This document shows, piece by piece, positions 24,197 through 32,307 of a DNA stretch of 64,000 bases. The notes beneath the pieces were generated by a model, which saw nothing but the letters and a program-made list of their open reading frames with translations, was not told the origin of the DNA and did not search any database. The DNA comes from Endobacterium cereale (GTDB lineage: Bacteria; Pseudomonadota; Alphaproteobacteria; Rhizobiales; Rhizobiaceae), in assembly GCF_009617585.1 (NCBI RefSeq), contig NZ_WIXI01000039.1, positions 124,001-188,000 on the forward strand, given 5' to 3'. The position numbers and the translations under genes are program-made. Numbering within the stretch: position 1 is the first letter of the stretch; each line of letters begins with the position of its first letter.

Positions 24197-25417
24197 ATGG
24201 CTACCGTTCTCGACGAGGATAAAGCGGATCGATACTCTCGGCGTTCCGCATTTGAAGTGTTCGGGGCATTCCTCAAGCTTGGCTTGACTTCGTTCGGCGG
24301 TCCGGTCGCCCATCTCGGCTACTTCCGTGATGAACTCGTCCTTCGTCGCAAATGGATCGACGAGAAGAGATATGCCGACATCGTCGCACTTTGTCAGTTC
24401 CTTCCAGGTCCCGCCTCGAGCCAGGTAGGATTCGCAGTCGGATTGATGAGCGGTGGCGTTACGGGCGCTCTTGCCGCATGGATCGCCTTCACGCTTCCAT
24501 CGGCGATGATCCTCGTGGTGTTCGCAATGGCCACGACCGCATTCGACGGGCCAACAGGGCAAGCGCTGATACACGGCCTCAAGTTGGTGGCGGTCGCCGT
24601 GGTCGCCCAGGCCGTATGGGGAATGGCAAAGTCACTGACACCCGATCGACCGAGGGCGGGAATTGCGCTCGCCGCCGTTTTCATCGTTACATTTGCAGGC
24701 GTGTTCGGTCAGTTCGCCGCGATCATCTTGGGCGCTCTGGCAGGACTTGTGCTCTGTCGAGAAAGCGATCCGAAGCCTTTAAGGGAGATCGTATTCCCCG
24801 TGACCAAGGCCGTAGGGATCGTTTGCCTGGTCCTATTCGGATTGCTTCTCGTGGTGTTGCCGCTGCTGGCGTCTGCGACCGGATCGCATTCACTCGATCT
24901 GTTCGATTCTTTCTATCGCTCCGGTTCGCTTGTGTTCGGCGGTGGCCACGTGGTTTTGCCGCTGTTGCAGGCCGAAGTTGTGGATTCCGGCTGGGTGTCC
25001 GAAGGATCCTTCCTGGCTGGCTACGGTGTCGCGCAAGCCGTGCCCGGTCCCCTTTTTACATTCGCGGCATATCTCGGCGCAGCAGCGGGGCCGACACCAA
25101 ACGGACTGCTTGGCGCCACAATTGCGCTCGTGGCGATCTTCCTACCCGGTTTCCTTCTTCTCGTGGGCGCTCTGCCGTTCTGGGGGATATTGAACAGATT
25201 GCCATCGGCCCAGGCTGTCATGCGCGGCGCGAATGCTGCGGTCGTCGGAGTGCTTGGAGCGGCTCTCTACGATCCCGTTTGGACAAGTGCAGTGTTCACG
25301 AGCACTGACTTCACACTCGCACTTGCCGGTTTCCTGCTCTTGGTCGTTTGGAAAATGCCGCCTTGGATCGTTGTCCTCCTGATGGCTGGTGTAGCGGTGC
25401 TGCTTCAGATCCTATGA
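24197..25417 (+). CDS. chrA: Chromate transporter ChrA
   Basis: A 406-residue CHR-family carrier with two homologous halves. Each has the diagnostic motif: FLKLGLTSFGGPVAHLGYFR near residue 25 and SLVFGGGHVVLPLLQAE near 255, plus the paired QFLPGPASSQ and AQAVPGPLFT segments. It exports chromate (or sulfate-like oxyanions) at the inner membrane. ATG at 24197 follows GGCAGGAGACAG about 12 bases upstream. It lies on the same strand as the arsR-MFS pair and is convergent with arsH, 10 bases away. Confidence 0.9.
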   Translation: MATVLDEDKADRYSRRSAFEVFGAFLKLGLTSFGGPVAHLGYFRDELVLRRKWIDEKRYADIVALCQFLPGPASSQVGFAVGLMSGGVTGALAAWIAFTLPSAMILVVFAMATTAFDGPTGQALIHGLKLVAVAVVAQAVWGMAKSLTPDRPRAGIALAAVFIVTFAGVFGQFAAIILGALAGLVLCRESDPKPLREIVFPVTKAVGIVCLVLFGLLLVVLPLLASATGSHSLDLFDSFYRSGSLVFGGGHVVLPLLQAEVVDSGWVSEGSFLAGYGVAQAVPGPLFTFAAYLGAAAGPTPNGLLGATIALVAIFLPGFLLLVGALPFWGILNRLPSAQAVMRGANAAVVGVLGAALYDPVWTSAVFTSTDFTLALAGFLLLVVWKMPPWIVVLLMAGVAVLLQIL

Positions 25418-25427
25418 ACAGATCCGA

Positions 25428-26138
25428 TCAGATCGACTTGAGCGAAACCCGCTTCTCCAGCTCGGCCGCCTCTTCCTTCCGCTCGCTATAGCGGTTGGTG
25501 AGGTAGGAAGAGGCATCGCGGGTCAAGATGGTGAACTTCACCAGTTCCTCGCAGACGTCGACGACGCGGTCATAGTAGGAAGATGGCTTCATCCTGCCGT
25601 CGGTGTCGAATTCCTGAAACGCCTTCGCCACGCTGCTTTGGTTTGGGATGGTGATCATCCGCATCCAGCGGCCGAGGATGCGCAACTGGTTCACGGCGTT
25701 GAAGGACTGGCTGCCGCCGGAAACCTCCATCACCGCCAGCGTCTTGCCCTGGGTGGGGCGGACGGAGCCGAGCGACAGCGGAATCCAATCGATCTGCGCC
25801 TTCATGATGCCTGTCATCGCGCCGTGGCGCTCCGGGCTGATCCAGACCTGGCCTTCCGACCATTGCGTGAGGTCGCGCAGCTCCTGAACCTTGGGATGGC
25901 TGACGGGTGCCTCGTCCGGGAGCGGCAGCCCGGCTGGATCGAATATCCGCACCTCGCATCCAAGGCGTTCGAGCAGCCGACGGACTTCGAAGGCAAGGAG
26001 ACGGCTATAAGACACTTCCCGGAGCGATCCGTAGAGGATCAGCATTCTGGGATTGTGCGTCGAGAATGCCGGCCGCAGCGATTCTGGCGCGATCGGCTGA
26101 AGATGGCTGTCATGCAATGCGGGAAATGTCTCAGACAA
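25428..26138 (-). CDS. arsH: ArsH, NADPH-dependent FMN reductase / organoarsenical oxidase
   Basis: A 236-residue flavodoxin-like protein with the FMN loop [13 protein letters not shown] and a conserved late block around [20 protein letters not shown]. ArsH oxidises trivalent methylarsenicals and reduces quinones or azo dyes in vitro. The start is TTG at 26138, directly behind a strong GGGAGGAAAG site inside the end of arsC, giving the usual ArsH length and [11 protein letters not shown]-terminus. Its frame overlaps the arsC stop, so it is co-translated as the last gene of the operon. Confidence 0.88.
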   Translation of the reverse strand: MSETFPALHDSHLQPIAPESLRPAFSTHNPRMLILYGSLREVSYSRLLAFEVRRLLERLGCEVRIFDPAGLPLPDEAPVSHPKVQELRDLTQWSEGQVWISPERHGAMTGIMKAQIDWIPLSLGSVRPTQGKTLAVMEVSGGSQSFNAVNQLRILGRWMRMITIPNQSSVAKAFQEFDTDGRMKPSSYYDRVVDVCEELVKFTILTRDASSYLTNRYSERKEEAAELEKRVSLKSI

Positions 26139-26556
26139 CGCGCTTTCCTCCCTGATCGAGGACCTGTTCGCCGTCTTCCTTGGTGAATGGTCCTTTGAAA
26201 GCATCAACCGGCAGAATGTCGAGCACGACCTCAGAAGGACGAGCGAGCCTGGTGCCAAGCGGCGTGACGACGAGTGGTCGGTTGATCAGGATGGGGGTGG
26301 CGATCATCGCGTCCAGCAACTGCTCATCCGTCAGGCCCGGATTGTCGAGGCCGAGTTCCGCATAGGGTGTGCCCTTCTCTCGGATCGCTTCACGGACCGT
26401 CAGGCCGGCATCTGCGATCATCGTGGAGAGCTGCTCACGCGATGGCGGGTTCTGCAGGTATTCCACGACGGTGGGTTCGATCCCGGCGGCGCGGATCAGC
26501 GCCAGCGTATTGCGGGACGTGCCGCAGGCGGGATTGTGGTAGATGGTAGCGTCCAT
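26131..26556 (-). CDS. arsC: Arsenate reductase, glutaredoxin-coupled ArsC
   Basis: A 141-residue ArsC of the Spx/glutaredoxin-dependent type: [12 protein letters not shown] with the active-site cysteine at residue 12, then a C-terminal arsenate-binding region with arginines in INRPLVV and [11 protein letters not shown]. It reduces arsenate to arsenite for export by ACR3. It lies 2 bases after acr3 and overlaps arsH. A second, mechanistically distinct ArsC is encoded upstream at 27617-28144. Confidence 0.92.
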   Translation of the reverse strand: MDATIYHNPACGTSRNTLALIRAAGIEPTVVEYLQNPPSREQLSTMIADAGLTVREAIREKGTPYAELGLDNPGLTDEQLLDAMIATPILINRPLVVTPLGTRLARPSEVVLDILPVDAFKGPFTKEDGEQVLDQGGKRVV

Positions 26557-26558
26557 GG

Positions 26559-27617
26559 TCAGGTCCTTTCGGTGATGGTGTTGCGGGAAACGGCGGGCGA
26601 TGCCTCATACCAACCCTTCGAGCGGTTCACGATCCAGACGACCGAGAGCATGACCGGCACTTCGATCAGGACACCGACGACGGTAGCGAGTGCCGCGCCC
26701 GACTGAAACCCGAAGAGGCTGATGGCGGCGGCAACCGCGAGTTCAAAGAAATTGCTGGCACCGATGAGCGCGGAAGGGCCGGCGACGCAGTGGCGCTCGC
26801 CTGCCATGCGGTTCAGAAGGTAGGCCAGCCCGGAGTTCAGATAGACCTGGATCAGGATCGGCACGGCCAGCAATGCGATGATGGCCGGTTGGGCGATGAT
26901 CTGCTCGCCCTGAAAGGCGAAGAGAAGCACGAGCGTGGCGAGCAACGCGATGAGCGATACCGGCTGCAGCTTCGCAAGCAAGCGATCGAGCGCGCCCGTT
27001 GTGCCGTCGGCCGTCAGGTAGCTCCGCAGTACCTGGGCGATAATGACAGGCACCACGATGTAGAGCGCGACCGACAGGGCAAGCGTCGCCCACGGTACGG
27101 TGATGGCCGAGAGACCGAGCAAGAGGCCGACGATCGGCGCAAAGGCGACGACCATGATCGCGTCGTTCAAAGCCACCTGCGAGAGCGTGAACAGCGGCTC
27201 GCCCCGTGTCAGGTTCGACCAGACGAAGACCATGGCTGTGCAGGGGGCTGCAGCCAGAATGATCAGGCCTGCGATATAGGAGTCGATCTGGTCCGCCGGC
27301 AGATAGGGCCGGAAAAGCCAGCCGACAAACAGCCATCCCAACAACGCCATCGAGAACGGCTTGATCGCCCAATTGATGATCAGCGTGACGCCGATCCCGC
27401 GCCAGTAGGAGCCCACTTGCGCCAACGACCGGAAATCGATCTTCAGCAGCATCGGGACGATCATCAGCCAAATCAGGATCGCTACGGGGATGTTGACCTT
27501 GGCAATCTCGGCGGCACCAACGTTTTGGAAGACGCCGGGCATCAGGTGGCCGAGGGCAACGCCGACTGCGATGCAAAGAAAGACCCAGATGGTCAGATAT
27601 CGTTCGAAGGTGGACAT
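26559..27617 (-). CDS. acr3: ACR3-family arsenite efflux permease
   Basis: A 352-residue, 10-segment carrier: LTIWVFLCIAVGVALGHLMP at the N-terminus, the conserved cysteine in ILAAAPCTAMVFVWSNLT, and ALNDAIMVVAFAPIVGLLLG. It exports arsenite (and antimonite) using the proton gradient. ATG at 27617 overlaps the stop of the upstream LMW-type arsC (TGATG); the gene is followed after 1 base by the glutaredoxin-type arsC. Central export gene of the operon; intact. Confidence 0.92.
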   Translation of the reverse strand: MSTFERYLTIWVFLCIAVGVALGHLMPGVFQNVGAAEIAKVNIPVAILIWLMIVPMLLKIDFRSLAQVGSYWRGIGVTLIINWAIKPFSMALLGWLFVGWLFRPYLPADQIDSYIAGLIILAAAPCTAMVFVWSNLTRGEPLFTLSQVALNDAIMVVAFAPIVGLLLGLSAITVPWATLALSVALYIVVPVIIAQVLRSYLTADGTTGALDRLLAKLQPVSLIALLATLVLLFAFQGEQIIAQPAIIALLAVPILIQVYLNSGLAYLLNRMAGERHCVAGPSALIGASNFFELAVAAAISLFGFQSGAALATVVGVLIEVPVMLSVVWIVNRSKGWYEASPAVSRNTITERT

Positions 27618-28144
27618 CAAGCGGACTTTCCCTCCGGCGAGGTCGAACCCTCCATCGCACCGATCTGGCGAAGCTTCGTCTCCAGCGCCAGCCGATCGAT
27701 GGACGCGAGCGGCAGGTTCACGAATGCGAGGATCCGGTTCTTGAGGAAGCGGGCCGCCTGCGCGAAGGCGCGCTGCTTGTCTATATCGAGGCCGGATACC
27801 GCGGCTGGATCCTCGACGCCCCAGTGGGCGGTCATAGGATGGCCGGTCCACACGGGGCAGGCCTCGCCGGCGGCGCTGTCGCAGACCGTGAAGATGAAAT
27901 CCATCTCCGGTGCGCCGGGTGCGGCGAACACATCCCAGCTCTTCGAGGAGAAGCCTGTCGAGGGATAGCCAAGCGTTGCCAATTCCTTCAGGGCATAAGG
28001 ATTGACCTCTCCCTTCGGCTGGCTGCCGGCGGAATACGCCTTGAAGAGACCAGCACCCTCCTTGTTGAGGATGGATTCGGCGATAACAGAGCGAGCGGAA
28101 TTGCCCGTGCAGAGGAACAGCACGTTGTAGGTCTTGTCAGTCAT
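27617..28144 (-). CDS. arsC: Arsenate reductase, LMW phosphatase-type ArsC
   Basis: A 175-residue protein with the low-molecular-weight phosphatase loop C-T-G-N-S-A-R-S (Cys near residue 12) and the later FTVCDSAAGEACPVW cysteines and HWGVEDPA acid loop of thioredoxin-coupled arsenate reductases. It is longer than the Bacillus type by a C-terminal extension (RLALETKLRQIGAMEGS). ATG at 28144. Two different ArsC types in one operon give arsenate reduction by both thiol systems. Confidence 0.9.
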   Translation of the reverse strand: MTDKTYNVLFLCTGNSARSVIAESILNKEGAGLFKAYSAGSQPKGEVNPYALKELATLGYPSTGFSSKSWDVFAAPGAPEMDFIFTVCDSAAGEACPVWTGHPMTAHWGVEDPAAVSGLDIDKQRAFAQAARFLKNRILAFVNLPLASIDRLALETKLRQIGAMEGSTSPEGKSA

Positions 28145-28158
28145 GGTCGTGGTCCGTG

Positions 28159-28596
28159 TTAGGTCGGAGACCTGTTGAGCTTCATGATGGTCGCCGACGA
28201 GGGGCAGATGGAGGACAGTTGGCGGGTTGCGAGAACGGCTGCCGGCACTTCGGCCCGCGGAACCTCAGAAAACCCGATGGTCGAAAAGAACGACGTGGCG
28301 CTCGTCGTTGCGAGGAAGACATCGCCATCGACGTCGCTCAGCGTTGCCTCGACGATGGCTCGGCCGACCCCATGACTTCGATGTGCCGGCAGTACGACAA
28401 CAGACCGCAGCAGTTAATCGCCGCCGCAGCGTTCGAGGCCGGCATATCCGATCGTTTGGCCGTCGCCAGACACGGCTTTGAAGAAAGTGCGGCCTTCATC
28501 TTCAATATCACCGGTCGGGAGATCCGCGGCACGGAGCGCCTCGCGGAGGCGAGCGTCGCTACCGGCCCTTTCGTGCAATGCGATCGCGCTCAACAT
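28159..28596 (-). pseudogene. arsN: ArsN-type GNAT acetyltransferase with internal ochre stop
   Basis: The minus-strand frame reads MLSAIALHERAGSDARLREA, then GQTIGYAGLERCGGD, TAA (28414-28416), then LLRSVVVLPAHRSHGVGRAI and a normal GNAT ending at 28159. The acetyl-CoA loop (R-S-H-G-V-G-R-A) lies after the stop, so the truncated protein cannot work. Frame is unchanged across the stop, so one base substitution is enough to explain it. ArsN acetylates phosphinothricin-like arsenicals in other bacteria. It overlaps the arsR stop; other starts (28620, 28650) are possible. Confidence 0.7.
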
Positions 28597-28943
28597 GGCT
28601 TCGCCACCGACGTGCAGCATGGCGTCAGTTCCGCGATCAGGGGAGCGCAAAGCTCCGTTGAACCGCCGCAGCAGTCCTTCAGCAGGAATAGTGTCAGGTC
28701 GCGTAGGCCGTCGAGGTCGGCCCGGTAGATGATTGATCGGCTCTGGCGCTCGCTCTTGACCAATCCGGCACGGGACAGCGTCGCAAGATGCGCAGACATC
28801 GTGTTCTGCGGGACATCGAGGAGCCGGGCGAGTTCGCCAGCCGGAATGCCGTCCGGCTCGTGCCGGACGAGCAACCGAAATGTCTCCAGGCGGGTGTTCT
28901 GTGCCAAGGCCGCGAGTGCAGATATTGCGTTGTTAGTTTCCAT
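28590..28943 (-). CDS. arsR: ArsR/SmtB family metalloregulator
   Basis: A 117-residue winged-helix repressor: ALAALAQNTRLETFRLLVRH, VPQNTMSAHLATLSRAGLVK and ERQSRSIIYRA. C-terminal cysteines (LKDCCGGSTELCAPL and ELTPCC) are candidate arsenite ligands. It heads the minus-strand operon arsR-arsN(broken)-arsC-acr3-arsC-arsH. A perfect 9-bp dyad overlaps its start codon, indicating autorepression that is relieved by arsenite (inference from family). Confidence 0.87.
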   Translation of the reverse strand: METNNAISALAALAQNTRLETFRLLVRHEPDGIPAGELARLLDVPQNTMSAHLATLSRAGLVKSERQSRSIIYRADLDGLRDLTLFLLKDCCGGSTELCAPLIAELTPCCTSVAKPC

Positions 28944-28965
28944 ATATCCAGAATATTGGATATAT
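28942..28965. promoter_or_regulatory. ArsR operator at arsR start
   Basis: ATATATCCA-GAATAT-TGGATATAT, a perfect 9-bp-arm inverted repeat overlapping the arsR ATG. The A/T-rich dyad with a 6-base centre resembles known ArsR sites, though its arms differ from those of the operator at 22559. Confidence 0.75.
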
Positions 28966-29155
28966 TGCCAATGTCAAGCGCAAGCCGTTCGGGTTGATCG
29001 GCGGCCCACACGACTTGCTCACGTGAAAGCAACACCGGATCCTACAGCGCCACCATGTCAACAATGGCAGCGATTGTCCCCACGGTCGGGGACCGCGACG
29101 CAGTCAGAAATGGGAAAGCGTTGCAGTTCGCAGGATTTGCTGACAGATTTCACCA

Positions 29156-29527
29156 CTAGCGGATTGCCGCCATTTCAGTCACCGCGTTTGCGACTTCCAC
29201 GTGATTATAGGGCTTGCTAAAAAAACGGCCCTCGATCGGAAGTTCGTCATCTCGGAGATTTCGGTGACCTGATGTCACAATGATCTTCACCGGTGGCCAC
29301 CTGTCCCTGACTGCTGATGCCAGCTTCAGACCGTCCATACTGCCGGGCATGTCTATATCGGTAAACATGACCTGAATCTCACGATGTAGATTGAGTTGCT
29401 CAATTGCCTCATCCGCACCGGAAGCCTCGTAAACCACAAAGCCCTCATCCTCGAGCGACATGACGATTGCCAGGCGGATGAGGGCCTCGTCTTCCACGAC
29501 AAGAACCGTAGCGCCGTTATTTGCCAT
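29156..29527 (-). CDS. Single-domain response regulator
   Basis: A 123-residue receiver: VLVVEDEALIR, phospho-acceptor in VMFTDIDMPG (near residue 55), VTSGH and FFSKPYNH. No output domain. ATG at 29527. It is the last gene of the unit kaiC-like / HWE kinase / receiver, 129 bases after the kinase, and is very likely its phosphorylation partner. It is a paralogue of the receiver at 14125. Confidence 0.85.
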   Translation of the reverse strand: MANNGATVLVVEDEALIRLAIVMSLEDEGFVVYEASGADEAIEQLNLHREIQVMFTDIDMPGSMDGLKLASAVRDRWPPVKIIVTSGHRNLRDDELPIEGRFFSKPYNHVEVANAVTEMAAIR

Positions 29528-29656
29528 ACCGTGCCATCCAAATGTTTGCCGCATTTACATTTTTTTCGAAAACAACTTGCCTCATAACACCCAGGTCCTC
29601 GGTTTGATCCACCGGTCGCCAGAAGTTTTGAAAGCATCTCGTGATTACGGTCTTGT

Positions 29657-30700
29657 TCAAGTGCGTTTCGACAGCCGGGACACCGGGCCGCTTGCCGAGC
29701 AACGAAAGCCGTCCCGTTCAAAGGAAATCTGTGGAGCTGTCCCGAATAGTGACTGTAGCGATGCGCGAACGTAACGCGTCCCATAACCTTGGCGCGTTGG
29801 CGCCTGCACAGATGGGCCACCTGCCTCTCGCCAATCCAGTGACAGGACCGGGTCTTCATCGGAACTCAGCTCCCAATTCACATTTACTGCTCCATCTGGA
29901 TGGAACAGTGCACCGTACTTGATCGCATTGGTCGTAAGCTCATGGAGACACAAAGCGATTGTCGTGCCGGCCTCTCGGCTGACGACAATGTCCGGGCCGC
30001 TGACGGAAATGCGGCTGACGCTGCCCCGATTGTAAGGCGACACGGTCAGTTCTACCACAGCAGATAGCTCGACCTCCTCACCGCCAGCTTCGAAAACGGC
30101 ACTGTGGACATTGGAAAGCGCCTGTAATCGAGCTGAGAATTCCGTTGCCAAATCATCAACCGTCGTCGCGCCTCGCTTCGTCATCTGGAAAATCGACGTC
30201 ACGCTTGCGAGGATATTCTTGACCCGGTGATTAAGCTCGAGCCGCAGCTCTTTCTCTCTGTCGAGCGAATCCCGCACCTGTCGCTGACGTAGCCGGACGA
30301 TCAGGTTTGACTGGATCGCATTCACAAGCTCCAACGCCGCAATCGGACGGATATGGAAAAGCAAACGGGAGCCCGGCCAGGACGATTGCAGCTGCGTTCG
30401 GATCCGGGCGATCGGGGCGGCACGTTCCAACAGCACGATCACGGGCACTTCCGACCAGTCGGGCTGTTTTGCCAAATGATCGGCAATCATCCCGACGACA
30501 TCCGGTGTGAGCGACTCGTGCGTGATAACGATAATGCCGGGTCCTCGACCGAGGTGGCTTTCCAAATCGTCACCGGCCTTGGCAGCCAACACGTCGACCT
30601 TCTGTTCGCCCAAGAAAGCTGCAATGTAGTCGGCGTCCTTGCGAAAGGGGGCAAGGACCAGCACCCAGTCCAGCTCGCTTTCGGCTGGCGGCGCTCTCAT
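29657..30700 (-). CDS. HWE-type sensor histidine kinase with pseudo-receiver input
   Basis: A 347-residue cytoplasmic kinase. Residues 1-130 look like a degenerate receiver or input domain (WVLVLAPFRKDADYIAAFLG; GIIVITHESLTP). Then comes the HWE dimerisation box ELRLELNHRVKNILASVTSI with the phospho-histidine, and an ATP-binding domain with ALCLHELTTNAIKYGAL and a final GYGTRYVRASL. No membrane segment. It starts 4 bases inside the end of the KaiC-like gene (ATGA), so the two are co-translated and probably physically linked. The likely target is the receiver downstream. Confidence 0.85.
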   Translation of the reverse strand: MRAPPAESELDWVLVLAPFRKDADYIAAFLGEQKVDVLAAKAGDDLESHLGRGPGIIVITHESLTPDVVGMIADHLAKQPDWSEVPVIVLLERAAPIARIRTQLQSSWPGSRLLFHIRPIAALELVNAIQSNLIVRLRQRQVRDSLDREKELRLELNHRVKNILASVTSIFQMTKRGATTVDDLATEFSARLQALSNVHSAVFEAGGEEVELSAVVELTVSPYNRGSVSRISVSGPDIVVSREAGTTIALCLHELTTNAIKYGALFHPDGAVNVNWELSSDEDPVLSLDWREAGGPSVQAPTRQGYGTRYVRASLQSLFGTAPQISFERDGFRCSASGPVSRLSKRT

Positions 30701-32139
30701 TTCGCGTCGGGAAGCGGATTATAGGCGACAACGCTGACGCTTCCGCTTTCGATCAGTAGCTCGCGGACGTTGAGGTCATGCGGGCCGTGCCGCTTTTTTA
30801 CGACCGTGATGTTGCGCCGCAGGCGTCCTTCGTGCTCCATGATCCGCAACAGCAGAACAGTGTCTCCGAGGAAGCTGACATCGACATCGATGCCGACATT
30901 CTGACCCAGCAGTCCGTGTTGCGCGACGATGAGCATGGTCAGCACACCGGATCTGGCAAGATATTTCAGGAGCGACTGGATATCGCGCACGGCCTTATCC
31001 CGATGCGGCAAAGAGTTCAGATATCCGGTCAGGCTGTCGATCACGACGACCCGGGACTTGCTCTGTGTCACCGCGTCTTGAACGATTTGCCCGAATTCGC
31101 CTGGCGAAATCTCATTCGGATTGAAATCCCGCAAGATCAGTTTGCCGTCCTTGTGGAACTGACGCAGCTCCATACCCAGACCTTCGGAGCGACGGAAGAA
31201 CGTTTCAAGACGTTCTTCAAACAGGAACAGGGCGACGTTTTCGCCGCGTTCGAGAGCTGCCGTCGCGTAAAGAGACGACATCGTCGATTTGCCGGTCCCC
31301 GATTGTCCGATAACCAGCGTGGTTGTTCCAGCCTCCTGCCCACCACCGAACATTTCATCGAGTTCGGCGACGCCAGACTTGATCATGTGGGGTTTGGCGG
31401 TTTCTGAGGCCGTGCTAGGCGTGATCCGAGGAAATACGACAACGCCCGCTCCCTCACGGATGGCCATGTCATGATATCCGTCGGCGACGGGGACGCCGCG
31501 CATCTTCGAGATTTCGACGCGTCGGCGTACGCCGCCGTATTCCTCCAGGGACTTGTCAAAACGGATGACGCCGTGGGCTAGCCCTTCGACTTCCTCGCCG
31601 CTGCGATCTCCTCCAGCCGTCTGGGTGTCCAGCAGCAATGCCACAACGTTTTGTTTAGCGAGGAACGACTTGAAACCGATAAGTTCGCGACGGAAGCGAG
31701 GCGAGTCACCGGTGATGAGACGGATCTCCAACAGAGAATCGTAGACCAGACGGCGTGGCTTATGTTCCTCGATGGCGGCTTCGATCGCCTTTCGGGTCTG
31801 GTCCAGACGAAGATCCGAGGTCACGAAAATGCTTTGATCGTCGGCCTCGTTCACTGTGCCCGAGGTCGAAAGCTCTTCGACGCGGATGCCATCCAGCGTC
31901 CAGTCATGAGAGGTGGCGATTGCCTCGAGCTCCGCCGCTGTCTGTGACAGGGTGACATAGATGCAGCTTTCCCCCGCATCTGCGCCAGCCCGCAGGAACT
32001 GAAGCGCAGCTGTGGTTTTGCCGGATCCTGGAGCCCCTTGAAGCATATAGAGATTTGACGAGGGCAAACCGCCGCGGAGGATCTCGTCCAGACCTGCGAT
32101 GCCGGTGCTGACGATGGCTGGGCTCTTACGTTTGGGCAT
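30697..32139 (-). CDS. KaiC-like double RecA-domain ATPase
   Basis: A 480-residue protein with two KaiC/RadA-type ATPase domains. Domain 1 has Walker A GAPGSGKTT (residues 35-43) and domain 2 GQSGTGKST (near 285), with a hydrophobic Walker B in VVVIDSLTGYL. ATG at 32139 is preferred because the domain begins just after it (STGIAGLDEILRGGLP). In other bacteria, stand-alone KaiC homologues without KaiA/KaiB act in stress or light signalling together with histidine kinases. Here it is fused by overlap to an HWE kinase and a receiver, giving a three-gene signalling unit. Confidence 0.85.
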   Translation of the reverse strand: MPKRKSPAIVSTGIAGLDEILRGGLPSSNLYMLQGAPGSGKTTAALQFLRAGADAGESCIYVTLSQTAAELEAIATSHDWTLDGIRVEELSTSGTVNEADDQSIFVTSDLRLDQTRKAIEAAIEEHKPRRLVYDSLLEIRLITGDSPRFRRELIGFKSFLAKQNVVALLLDTQTAGGDRSGEEVEGLAHGVIRFDKSLEEYGGVRRRVEISKMRGVPVADGYHDMAIREGAGVVVFPRITPSTASETAKPHMIKSGVAELDEMFGGGQEAGTTTLVIGQSGTGKSTMSSLYATAALERGENVALFLFEERLETFFRRSEGLGMELRQFHKDGKLILRDFNPNEISPGEFGQIVQDAVTQSKSRVVVIDSLTGYLNSLPHRDKAVRDIQSLLKYLARSGVLTMLIVAQHGLLGQNVGIDVDVSFLGDTVLLLRIMEHEGRLRRNITVVKKRHGPHDLNVRELLIESGSVSVVAYNPLPDAK

Positions 32140-32307
32140 AACTTTTCCGCTCCAATGCTCCGCGAATGATCGAAAGACCATGGCGCGCATCGCCGGTTTA
32201 GAGATGCAATGCTGTTATATTTGTCTTTCCCGAAAGTTCAATCGCGGTCAAGTTGCCGTCTGCGTGGATACGTGGAACTGGCGCAACCCTATGCCGCCGG
32301 GAAGAAA

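Noticed and set aside
26790-27968. Open frame of 392 codons antisense to acr3 and arsC
   Set aside because: The product is low-complexity (Arg/Asp/His/Gln rich) and overlaps two firmly identified genes.
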